This document shows, in pieces, positions 23,241-33,901 of a DNA stretch of 64,000 nucleotides. The position numbers were made by a program, and so were the translations under genes. The DNA comes from Gyromitra esculenta (lineage: Eukaryota > Ascomycota > Pezizomycetes > Pezizales > Discinaceae): assembly GCA_038503075.1 (NCBI GenBank), contig JBCAML010000019.1, positions 1,457,549 to 1,521,548 on the forward strand. The letters are read 5' to 3'. Numbering within the stretch: the first letter of the stretch is position 1; every line of letters starts with the position of its first letter. The notes below the pieces were generated by a model that saw nothing but the letters and a program-made list of their open reading frames with translations, was not told the DNA's origin and did not search any database.

Positions 23241-25439
23241 ATGGCTACCACGCAACATATGTCGAACGTTCTCAATCCGTCGCTATACGACAACTCGAAT
23301 CTAAATGTGCAATTCTATCAACGTCGAAAAGCATTCCCATGGACGAAGGGTGGGATCCACGCCCTCGGATGGGTCTTTTTCGCCGGAGGGCTGGTCCTGA
23401 TATTTGGATTGCTTAACCTACACGATATCCTTCTGGACCGCCGGCGGCTAGGATATACTTTGGCGAGGAACAATAAGCACAGGCCAGGAGGATATATGCT
23501 GTCTAGGGAGAGGTCGCTGTTCGATAGGATCCTATTGCATCTACGGTCCTTCGGCTATCTTCGTAGCACATGGCGAGTGATCGGAGCCACGAGTCTCGGT
23601 TTGGGCCTGCTCATACTCGCTGGGTTTGTATACCCAGCACTATATGTCTTCACCCAGCACCCATACTACGAACTGGCACCAATGTACGGTCCACCACCTG
23701 TAGCAGGGAGAAGCGGGATGATCGCACTCGCGATGACACCGTTTATCCTTATGTTGGGGATGAAGTCAAATATGATAAGTCTGGTTACTGGGGTTGGGCA
23801 TGAGAAGCTGAACGTTCTGCATCGGTGGCTGGGTTTCTTTATGGGGTTTTTCAGTATCGCTCACGCTGCTCCGTTCATCATTGAGCCACTTAAGAATGGA
23901 GGAGCGCAAACACTGAAAGATCTGTTTTACAACCACATCGAGTATTGGAATGGGGTTGGTGCGCTTATTTGTTTGCTTTGGCTGTGTTTCGGTTCTTTAC
24001 CATTCATTCGGTAGGTCCCTTCATGAGATATCACTTGTGTACACATGAGCTAATTATAAAACAGTGCATGGTGTTACGAAGTTTTCGTTCATTTACATAT
24101 TATCTGTGGGGTTGGTTATGTTGGAATGCTGTTCTGGCACTGTGGCAACATGCTTACATCGGTTTGTACGCCCTTGATCAGCCTTGCTTTGGATATTGCT
24201 AATTTTCATACCAGTGGCAATATCTATATGCAACGGTCGCTATCTGGGTCACTCATCTCGCATATCGTGTTTACTTTCGGACCAACTGGTTTGGTCCTCA
24301 CATTTTCAGAGGCGACATGGCTACATTCACTGCCCTCACCGACAACGGTGTCAAGGTCACGATTCCCACACGGATGCGCTGGCAAGCTGGCCAGCATGTA
24401 TTCCTTCGTGTTCCTGGCCTTGCACTATTCGATAATCATCCATTCACAGTAGCATCAGTCATGCGGGACAACGGCGGTAACGACTTTGAGTACAACGACT
24501 TGGTACTTGTTTTCAAGCCACACAAGGGCTTCACCAAAAGGGCGTTCGATATCTCGAGAATGATGCCAGACGTCTCGTACAGGGCGTTTCTCGATGGGCC
24601 CTACGGAGGGTTGAGCAGGAAACTTGAAGCATTCGAGACGGTGTTGATGATTGCTGGAGGATCAGGCATCACTCCAATCGTCGCACATCTTCAGCATTTG
24701 GTACAGAAGGTTCGCAAGGGCGAGGCATTGACAAAGGATATCCGCATCGTGTGGACGGTTAAGCATTTTGGTAAGTCGCACACAGTCAATGATCGCCGAT
24801 ACAGTTTCTAATAAAAGTCGATTAGAATCCCTCGAGTGGTTCAAAGACGAGATCTCCGCTGCCGCCCGTGCCCTTCCGCGTAACATGCTTCTTTGCCAAT
24901 ACTACGCGACCAAAGAAACTCCTGTCGTGCTGCCCAAACATCCTGTCTCCGCCACCCGTGAATGGCCACAAACCCCTACCTCCCCATCGTTCAGCCGGCC
25001 TCCACCAGCACTTGTCCGTCCTCCAACTGGAGTGGATGATGAGTTTGAAAAGGAATTTGGTCTCCATATTTTAGAGAAAGAAATGCGGGGTAGTAATAGC
25101 TCAAGCCCAGCCAGTGAAATCGCTCCCCCAAGACTACCAACCCCAGAACCCCTATCACCAATGCCACCGCTGGGAGATGAAGTGTTGCTTGAGTTTGGAA
25201 GGCCACCATTGAAGGACGGCTTGAGGCCTTGGTCCGATACCTTTGGGAAGAGGACCTGCATCTATGGTGTGTTTTCACTGTCCTGTTCCTAAAAGCCCAA
25301 AGCTAACCAAAGTACAGTGTGCGGTCCTGAAAGCATGAAGGTCGACGTTTCTAACGCCGTGGCGGATATGCAACCTGATATCTGGGCATGCGAGGAACGA
25401 GAGGAGGTGTATCTACATTCGGAAACTTTCGGTTGGTAG
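23241..25439 (+). CDS. Ferric-chelate reductase (FRE family, NADPH oxidase-like)
   Basis: Transmembrane flavocytochrome that moves electrons from NADPH through FAD and two hemes to extracellular ferric chelates. Five exons, 23241-24010, 24065-24161, 24215-24770, 24826-25266 and 25318-25439, give 661 aa. Heme ligands appear as H194/H208 (in LHRWLGFFMGFFSIAH) and H268/H282 (in HLHIICGVGYVGMLFWH). The FAD-binding signature is HPFTVASV, the pyridine nucleotide motif is AGGSGITPIVAHL, and the C-terminal nucleotide motif is VCGPESM. Several hydrophobic segments occupy residues about 35-310. A proline/serine-rich, acidic insert (PTSPSFSRPPPALVRPPTG and following) sits between the two NADPH-binding motifs, a common feature of fungal FREs. 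The exact start (23241 or the Met at about 23259) is uncertain. It is likely iron-regulated, and no siderophore or Fet3/Ftr1 gene lies beside it in this window. Confidence 0.92.
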
Positions 25440-28400
25440 ATGGCGAACTCAACCATAAAATCAACCATCAAATACATACACTCGTTCAGTCAAAAAATAT
25501 TATGCAATATACCCCCCCCCATAGAAATACCAGAATCTTGATAGATGCATTGCCTATTATCACTTTTGTAAATGCACTAACCGAGACACTCGCTTCGAAA
25601 CTTTTTTCTTTTATAACTGCTTGTTTTTGTTTTGCTTTTGCTTTTTTTTGTTTTGGGAATTGGGGTTTTGGGTACCGGAGTGGGCGCGTGCGAATCAATT
25701 GGGGATTGGTTTAAGTTAGATACGGATGAATCTTTGAACAGAAATTTTTCCTTAATTTTTGTGGTTTGTAACTTTGTAAGGGCTTGTAATATGTATGTGT
25801 ATAATTGTGTGACGATTGGTAAATACTTGGTTTTGTGGCAAATGATATTTTGTTTATTTTTTATATTTTTATTAGCCCCCATTTCCCCCTTATATATAAT
25901 TAAACTTCAGCTTGATGCTCGTGTTTGTACCTAAGTTTTCGCTGTATCTTAATTACCATGTATTATGTAGCATATTCGAAGCGCTGGATTAGAAATTGTC
26001 AAATCTCCACTTTTATGGTATCCCCGTCTATTTACTTATTGTTATTTTGCTCCCCTATTCAATGTCGCGAGACTGTCCTTCATAATATTACCGTTAGCTT
26101 GAACATCATCTCAGCCTTATGTTAGCCATCAGCCCCCATTCATCTTATCAACATGAAATCTAGGCTTAGTTACGCCGCAAACGAGCACCGGATACGGCGG
26201 TGGCATGACTTGGGTGCTCATTTCGGTGACCAAGATTTCGAGGTGAGGGGTATGGATCGCTTAAACAGGCGAAAGTGGGGGGGGATCGATACGATATCGC
26301 GGTTTGAGTAATCCGGGAAACAGGCACAGGAACAGGAACAGATTAGGTGACGTTGTGCTGTCTGCATATAGAGTAGGATATCTACGGCAGAGGGGGCGTC
26401 GTAGGATTTGCCGTGTGGGGACAAAACCAACGAAAGCAGTTTTCTTCTGAGGAGAAAAAGGGGAAAGCGGGGTTGGCTAGTTGAATGGAATCAAGATTGT
26501 ATGTAGCTCGAAATACCGACCATTCTACCTGTTACCCCAACTCTATATTTGCTCACGTATTAATCGTGCAAAGTGTTGGAATCTTTTGTTAGACATCTTG
26601 GCTGTCGAAGAGTTGGTGGTGGGTCACGTTGGTGAGTTGCGATTGTGACGATGGAGATGTTGGTTATTTATAGCCCCGTGCACACGCCCGATCCCGAAAT
26701 CTGTTAGCCGATGCAGAAAACGGCCGGCACCGACTCTCTGCGTGTTGAAGATATTCTGTTCTTGATTTCAGTTGTAGTTATATTTACGCACAGAGGCGGC
26801 GCCGAAAGCCCGTATGTTTCACTTCGGGATTATCTTGGGCAGAGCGTTCGGACGTAAGGGATTTGTGCATTGAAGCTATCGTGTGAAGTTATCATGCCGG
26901 TAGTTAAGCTTGGGTGTAAGTGGCTATATGTTTCGCTTTCGTTTCGCTGCTCGTGAGGGAGGCACTGCGAAATGCGATTCACCGGAACTTACGTGAAACG
27001 GTGTGGGCGAGTGACGGTTCATGAGCTTTACTATGGCATTATCAACTCCTCGCGCCTCCCAGCTCAAGTCGGAGAAATACCCCAGTCAGATTGCGCAAGG
27101 CCATCATGCTTACCAACATTCGCACTCTGGATCTCTGATGTTGTGATGTGGTACAGCGTAAGTCAGGGATGCTGTGCAGATATCGTGCATGTCGTGGCGA
27201 GAGTCTCCATTTGACAAGCATGTATGGGGTAGTAATGTTTCAATTTATTGTCTTTTCTTTTTTACAGCTTTTCATATGAGGTGTCATTGCTGTATAGAGC
27301 GTGTGGTATAAGGTTTAGTTTTAGTATATTCGGGGTTGGTGCCTCTTGGTCGCAGTGCCTCTTGATTCCTAATCATAGGAGCCAGAAACTCAGAGCTCAG
27401 AGCATCCGAAGGTGTCGTATGGTGCCGATGCCGCAAGATGCTGGTTCACTTGGGATGCGGAGAGAGGCATACGTGATCGTTCCACCCACAGCTAGAATCC
27501 CAAAGGAGAGAGAGCAGCGTATCTACCAACGTACTAGTACTGTTTTTCGAGCATGTAGAAGTACAGCTGCTGAATCGGGGTGGCGATTCGCAAGCCCTCT
27601 GTAGAATTGAGCGGACTGCAGAGCTTGTGCCTCAATAATGCAATGGGGGGAAGGCGTAGATTGTTTACCATATCGTTTCAGTCGTACGGTGGGACTGGGT
27701 TGGGCCAGGTCTGGCCTCCTCTGCCATCCAGATGTGGAGACATCTAATCAATAGCCTTAATCTGATGCCCTGGAATCGAGAGTTTGCTTACAAGCTCTGC
27801 GTAAGCTCGCGGCGTTGATCTTTCGTCTACGTACCGACGGATCTCCCGAGGCCAGGTATATTAGTCGTTTCTGAAGCGATCCAAGGCAGTTAGGGCTTCT
27901 GTTGCGCGCTTAAGCAGTATCTTATGTATGGAAGGGGCTTTTTGCACGAGTTCCTGCCAAGAAAAGTACTTGCAACCCTAACCCAGCACTTATACCAGGC
28001 TCGCAGTTGGTATCGCCTATTTAGTCGTTCTATATATGCACGCCAGGAAAGAGTACTGATAGACTCAAATCACCTATCGGGGTGAGAACTCCGTTTTCTG
28101 GTGGTGGCTGGCTGCGGCTGGTGTTTTGAGGCCTGTTTGGTGAGGTGTTTTGGTTTGTTTTCTTGCACATAATTCGAACCGTCTCATAGGGAAATTAAAA
28201 AGAAACGGCGATTTGATCGTGAGTTGGATTTTATTCGGATGGTAGAAGACGTGCCAGCTGCTTTCCAGGTTCTAAGGGTGCTGAGATATATACATATGTG
28301 TATTTTTCATTCTTGAATCACATGATTAATGGTGATTTTACTGTACTTGAGACCACAGAGCCTGGTCATTAACTAGCCTAAAAAAACCTCTAAAATGCTG

Positions 28401-29981
28401 GCGTTTTCACACCCTAGAGGGGTACAAAAAGCCCAAGTGGTATATAGCCCAGGGGGCCAATTATGCACCTAAGTCCAGCGGGAGAGATAGGCATGGTATT
28501 GGTTAGCCACTTTGTGTTATCAGAGAGATATGGCACTATACTAAATACCTTGCCTTTTTTAAGAGAGATAGAATCAGATTTAATGTTACTATCAATTCTG
28601 TCTTTCGGGAGATAGTGTGATCGACCTAAGACCTTCATTGGGATAATATTTTAGTCATCAACTGTCACTCGGAATGGCGGATCACTTCTTGTTAAAAAGT
28701 AGAGATCATTTGCTCGCTGGGGCTCTACGGGTTCGAATTTATCCGGGACACCCGCTCTCGTCCTAGGGACTGTTGAATATAATGTATAGATATGTGATAT
28801 TCAGTAGACCGATAAAGTAGTGAAGAGAAAACAGAATAGAAGAACGGGGGAGAGCCCCCATATATATAGTCCTGATAGACCCATATAAACCGGTTTATGG
28901 CGGGTTCTTTGGGCGCCGAATAGATCGGCCCGAGCAACCCCCATTAGTAGCGATGACATGCTACTAGGAAGCCTATATATATATTCCATATATCCAACAG
29001 GGACTATTATGGTCCACCTCCAGCATTAGTATTTGGCTGGAAAGCCGCTTCCAATAGTTTTTATTGGAGTTTTGGATGCCAAATGTGACACAGGTGGTTA
29101 GCAGGCAGTATATACTGAAGTTCGGTCAATATAAAGGCCTCAAAGCCGAGCTCCTAAAGCCCGACTAGCTATCAAAGATTTGCTAGGGCGGAGCCCTTAG
29201 CCAACCAAGTACTAGAGTACTATTTGGACTTTCAAAAGCTTCCTGCGTAGTCCGGCCAACCGGCAGCTCGCCCTGCTGTGGCAGAGCTTTTGCGAAAGCT
29301 TAGATAGTGTTCCTCACGAGCCGAGTCGGCTTGTGGTCCTGAGCTCGGATTGCAGGCTCGAACACTTTAAGCCTGGGCCGTACGAGCCCAAGGCAGTTCG
29401 GGTAGGGCACAAGCCTGTCTAATGTGGGCTAGGAGTGAGAGTAGTCCGAAGTTAAGCATTTCGATAAGTGGGTTTAAGTGTTTCGGTGGTTAACATATAT
29501 ATCGGACACCAACATAGCATCAGCGCAGATCGTGTGCTTGCTTTCCTGTCCTATAGCTAGAATTCGAATTGAAGCGGGAGATGTTGTTGACGAGTAAGTC
29601 TGCATTGCCAGCACCTCTCAGCTCGTCAGTCATGTGCTTGCAACATGTGGCCAACAGATGATGGTGTCTGTCTGGAGATCTTTACCGAATTTTATCGTAA
29701 CCTGCTCGACGACGTTGGTGGGAGTAATGGTGGGCATAGAAAGGTTGGCGCTGCGTTTCAAGAAATTAAGGGACAGCAGATGGAAAGAATCTCTGATATG
29801 GGCACCGTTTCTCCATACAGATGCATGAGGTCGGAGAAGGGGCAGCTCTAGTTTTCAGCTTAAGCCAATCTTTGTTTTTGTCTTATTTGGGGGCGTGTTG
29901 TGCACTTTGCTTAGTTGATCTATGCTCTTATCATCTTTCCTGCTTTCCTTGGTATATAGTCAGCCTCCTTTCGATATTTTG

Positions 29982-30020
<39 letters not shown>

Positions 30021-30487
30021 TTACTGTTCACGCATCCAATCGATATTCTGGAGATTGTTTAAGCGTATAATTATTTCTTTCTTTTTCTTTATACTCTGTA
30101 TTTCAGCATCTGGTGGCAAGGATCACGATAGGCTATCTATGCAAGAAATCTGCATAATTTATTTCCCTAGATGTCAACTCCCTGATGTGCCCACAATTGA
30201 CGATACCACGCAATCAAATCACAAGCTGTCACTCGAGCTCACGTGTCATCTCGAAAACCAGGATTTCCCCTACTTTTGTAGTCAAGCTTATACACCCCTC
30301 AGACATTGTTATTTCGATTGTTTCTCAGAACAAGGATAATTAATTGAGTAGCCTCTACAAGAGCGTTTGGGTGATGAGGATTGATGATTAGGCTACGGGG
30401 AATTCACATTGGCTTGTAGATATTTTCCCCGAATATGCATACGACACGTTACACTTAAGCTCGGTGTTAAGCTATGACAGCTTGTGA
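25440..30487. other. 5-kb gene-poor stretch
   Basis: AT-rich immediately after the ferric reductase (25500-25930, T-rich on the plus strand), then mixed sequence with no supported gene. It contains a GATA microsatellite at 29982-30020. The segment 28400-29500 has a different look, with ATATAT tracts and repeated CGAGC/GAGCCGA words, and may be decayed transposon sequence, but no arms or coding domain could be identified. Open frames here (for example 27248-27604 and 30055-30339) lack ATG starts or motifs. Confidence 0.5.
29982..30020. repeat. GATA microsatellite
   Basis: Nearly ten uninterrupted tandem copies of the tetranucleotide GATA (39 bases). The perfect array implies recent expansion and probable length variation. 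Confidence 0.95.
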
Positions 30488-30862
30488 TTACGTCCGATAC
30501 CTGTAAAGTACTAATGACGAAATAAACAAATAGTAAATAGTATTCATCTTTATCAAACATGTAATTACATTAATTCCTTCGTACAAAAAAGTCGGGAAAA
30601 GACACAAAACGATGCATTTACAGACGGCTTTACGGGGCACGCTAGTGAGAAATGTATAACTTGGCGCCTTTATAAACGACTCTACAGTTGAAAATGCATC
30701 AGAAGGAGGGAAATTCGTCAGTAGAGTCATCCAGGGGGTCAAGTCGCAGGTAAAGTCGTTTGTAAGATTTTCAAGGAGAAAGTCATCTGTAAAGACGTCG
30801 GGGGAGAGGAAATCATCAGGAAAGTTGCTTGGAAATGCATCAGGAAATGTGTATTCTGCCAT
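30488..30862 (-). CDS. Hypothetical protein with short D-x-F repeats (doubtful)
   Basis: An ATG at 30862 opens 124 codons. The first ~65 residues are a run of short units built on Asp-x-Phe (FPDAF, PSNF, FPDDF, SPDVF, TDDF, TNDF), about five residues or 15 nt apart; the remainder is hydrophobic with no motif. Related 15-nt units (GTCATCTGTAAAGAC-like) also occur outside the frame at about 31030-31070, so the pattern may be a DNA repeat that happens to be open rather than a protein repeat. No function can be proposed. Confidence 0.25.
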   Translation of the reverse strand: MAEYTFPDAFPSNFPDDFLSPDVFTDDFLLENLTNDFTCDLTPWMTLLTNFPPSDAFSTVESFIKAPSYTFLTSVPRKAVCKCIVLCLFPTFLYEGINVITCLIKMNTIYYLFISSLVLYRYRT

Positions 30863-31384
30863 TTTCTTGACATAAATAGAGGTATGCTGACAGTTATCTA
30901 TCGGAAGATGCAGTATAGGCGGTAAGAATGGAGGTAGATGGGTTGAATGGTGCAAGTTCAACTTATGGATACTGCTTTCTAGATGCGTCCCCCCTTTTCC
31001 TCTTTTTTCTTTTTTCTTTTTGGGACTAGGAAGGTCGTCGGGAAAGGCATCTGTAAAGACGCCAATAAATGCATCTCTTTTCCCTTTTGATGCCTTTACA
31101 TAATTCGTAGAGTGTAAGGCATATTAAAGTGACGGCTGCTGATTCGGAGCTATATGTATGCTCTACCGAACCGACTTGAGAGCCTTTGAATTGGGGTGGT
31201 TCATGTTGTTTACGATAACTTACTACAAAATAGAATGTGATCCCACACTAATTCGCTATTACCGATCATACACTAAAGCATTCTCTATAAAAGCGTAACA
31301 TCACCCCATTTCTTGGATTACACGCAAAATATTTATCAACCCACTAAAGCCTCCAGCCTCGAACACACCAACAACCCACCAACC
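30863..31384. promoter_or_regulatory. Upstream region of the small basic protein gene
   Basis: Holds further degenerate 15-nt units near 31030-31070 and a canonical TATAAAA box at 31286-31292, about 95 bp before the ATG at 31385. It is otherwise unremarkable. Confidence 0.45.
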
Positions 31385-31831
31385 ATGACCTCTTCCTGCA
31401 GGCACACTACAAACACGATAGACTCGCTCTCAGATTCCTCTACAGAGATGGACGTTTGTAATGCCGATCCTAGTCCATCTACCCCAGGCGAAGTAGGGAT
31501 AAAAGAGCTACAGAATTCGGGTTTAGAAAGTAGCACCTGGAGCTTAGGCTCTAGGGAACGGACTCCTCGAAAGGTTTCTGTGCGGATTGCTTCACGGAAG
31601 TGCCGGCGCAACGATAGGGCTCTTGCGGTACACGAACAAATGCCACAGAACAGTCTACGGCATCCCCTGGCGGCTACCCGCAGAGAGGGCGATCAGCGGA
31701 AGAAGAAACCGAGGCGTGGACGGAATATTACAGCCCCGAGAGCTCATAAAGTGCGGATGCAGCTGGGTAAGGGAAATGGCCTGGGTGTGGTTGTGGTGAG
31801 TGAGAATACCTGGGTCTTGAGCGGGCGATAG
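31385..31831 (+). CDS. Small basic hypothetical protein, possibly nuclear
   Basis: Single-exon frame of 148 aa starting at the first ATG after a TATAAAA box at 31286. The N-terminal half is Ser/Thr-rich with acidic patches; the C-terminal half is strongly basic with a cluster RKKKPRRGR that could be a nuclear localisation or nucleic-acid-binding patch. I recognise no domain. It is followed 298 bp later, on the same strand, by the RPB6-like gene, which has its own TATA box, so the two are separate transcription units. It could be lineage-specific or spurious; the TATA position and composition favour a real gene. Confidence 0.45.
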   Translation: MTSSCRHTTNTIDSLSDSSTEMDVCNADPSPSTPGEVGIKELQNSGLESSTWSLGSRERTPRKVSVRIASRKCRRNDRALAVHEQMPQNSLRHPLAATRREGDQRKKKPRRGRNITAPRAHKVRMQLGKGNGLGVVVVSENTWVLSGR

Positions 31832-32129
31832 AGAGTGCCTGAGAAGAAAGATCCCAAGATAGATGGTATGGTGGAGGAGATTTTGAGAATGGGTATTTGA
31901 GGGGTTGCCTCTATCGTCAGAGTATATTGTTGGAGGGGGTACTGGTTGGAACAAAGAACAGATGATGTATCAGCTATGCTTGTTCTGAAATACAAAACTT
32001 TATTTCATAGTCAGTCAGAGTAGATATCTTCGAGCACAGTTTGTATAAATGCCATGCTTATAGTCGAGTTGAAGAGTTTATTGTATTTTCAAGTTTGGTA
32101 AACTCTCTGTGGAAAATAGGAAAAACATC

Positions 32130-32770
32130 ATGTCAGACGACGGCGGAGACCACGATGGGTAGAGATCCACATCTTAGCAGATAAACATTGCAGATGACTA
32201 ATAAAATTATCCATACCAAGGTGGGATGAAGCGAAAGAGCACGATAACGATGAAATCTATAGCGATGACACGCTTGACCTTGATCCCGAGGTCGAGAGTG
32301 AGGCCGAGGACAGAAACGAAGGAAACCTAGATATCGAGTCTCAAAATTTGCACGATACCCATGAAGAAAAGTCAAAGAGGCAAGTAAAGTTGCATGTGGA
32401 GGGAGAAGCTAAACGAATACCAGACAGCAAGAGAACTACAACGCCGTTCATGACCAAGTACGAACGGGTGCGTTTACTGTCAATCCGGGCAACACATATA
32501 TCGCAGGGGGATCCGCTGTTGATTTCTTCAGAGGGAGAGAGCGATCCGCTGCAACTTGCTCTGAGAGAGATGGAGCAGGGGAAGGTCCCAATGGTAGTCA
32601 GGAGGGTGTACCCAGACGGATGGTGAGTGACAGTAGCGGTTATATTGATTGAGACGGCCAGAGGTGTTTGAGGCTAACTCGAATGCTACAGCTATGAAGA
32701 ATGGAGGGCATGTGAACTTCTCCCTTGCATGTTTGGATGGCCGATTGAGCCTACGTGGGGAGGCCTATGA
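32130..32770 (+). CDS. Divergent paralogue of RNA polymerase common subunit RPB6/RPABC2
   Basis: Three exons, 32130-32158, 32221-32622 and 32692-32770, give 169 aa, close to normal RPB6 length. Canonical RPB6 is shared by RNA polymerases I, II and III and helps hold the largest subunit. Like RPB6, this protein starts MSD, has a long acidic tail (residues about 5-60), a basic linker, then the fold: RTTTPFMTKYERVRLL (81-96), GESDPLQLALREME (115-128) and VPMVVRRVYPDG (132-143). It departs from the canonical sequence in the region normally reading ISMNAP (here ISQGDP), and its C-terminus (ACELLPCMFGW and after) replaces the usual short VEELI end. Introns are GT..AG, the first with a clear GACTAAT branch site. 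A TATAAA at 32044-32049 lies 81 bp upstream of the ATG. The frame is intact, so it looks functional. A standard RPB6 gene is presumably elsewhere in the genome. Confidence 0.88.
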
Positions 32771-33901
32771 TCGTGTGATAGTGTATCGCCGTGCTACTGC
32801 ATGCAGCCTAGGACGGCATCGAGGAGATAAATTGGTAACTCTCTAGCTTCGAAGAAAAATAAACCATAAGGTCTTTATTCCAGTATGATGTCTTGAGGAT
32901 ATGGCGGCATCAAGATGGAGTTTAGCATTGTTGGATCTTCAAACTAGCCACACACGTGGTTCTAGAGTCAATAGATTAAATCAGCGGCAGGAATAGAACC
33001 GCCAATTTGCTGTTTGAATGTGATTTGCAGTATTCACAGGATTTCGTTGAAGAATACCAGCTGGACACAGCCAGGGAATCAACACATAATACCAAACCAA
33101 ATCACGCAAAATCACTCGAATAACGAGATTGTGCACTAACAGCCCTAACCCTGAGACGCTGTTATCCACTGGGACCAGCGAGCTCCAGAATGCTCTGTTT
33201 GAGCAGAACCGATTTCAAATCGCGAGGGGATTCTCTCGGTTTTTAGATACTCGCTGTTTGCACAATCAGTCCACGGATCGGTCTTTGAGTCGCCGGAGCT
33301 ATGAGACCCGACCAACTACAACATTTCAGTGTGTTCCATCGCAATTGCGATACTCAGTTTCCTAGATGACGTTTACCCTGGAGCCGCTGATGATGGTAAT
33401 TGCGATAGACAGTGGGAATGCTATAGCGATTAGCTGCCAAGGAAGTTCTCGTGAGCACAGCGGGTGTGGCGTCTATCTTACGTCATCGTTTCCCCATCCA
33501 ACAATTCAGGAATCCAACTTCACGTTCACGTTCACCATCAACATCGTCTTCACCTTCATCTCCATCCCGGAATACCCCTTTTCCGGGTTAATTCATCCCA
33601 GCTCATAGCCCCCTCATAGGTCCGGATGGAGATCCTGGCTAGGGGTGCCGTGGGTGTAAATATACGATAGCTGCCATCGTGGTTACGTTTGCCATTGCAG
33701 AATCTGGGAACAGCCCAGCCTAGGTGCTGCAGCTCAGCCAGCCCTCAGGGATCCAATTCTTGCCTCCACACCCCCTCGGAGTACAAATATAACACGGAAC
33801 TGCTCTTTCCCACTTTGCTCTTCTTCCCCACAAAAGTACTTGATCGTAGGAATCAAAAAAAAACACTCTCATATACCCCACTCGTATCACGAATCGCACA
33901 A
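32771..33901. other. Intergenic, promoter of the DUF3074 gene
   Basis: The 3' flank of the RPB6-like gene and the upstream region of the next gene. Short frames at 33129-33365 and 33366-33608 have no motif. Sequence just before 33902 is C/T-rich, as is usual for fungal 5' leaders. Confidence 0.5.

Noticed and set aside
22258..23304. Open frames of 132 and 183 codons upstream of the ferric reductase
   Set aside because: No recognisable motif, unusual residue composition, overlap with the promoter/leader of the reductase gene and with minus-strand frames of similar length.
32130..32770. Viral or linear-plasmid origin of the RPB6-like gene
   Set aside because: It keeps the fungal-style MSD start, acidic tail and spliceosomal introns, so duplication of the nuclear gene is simpler; a tree would settle it.
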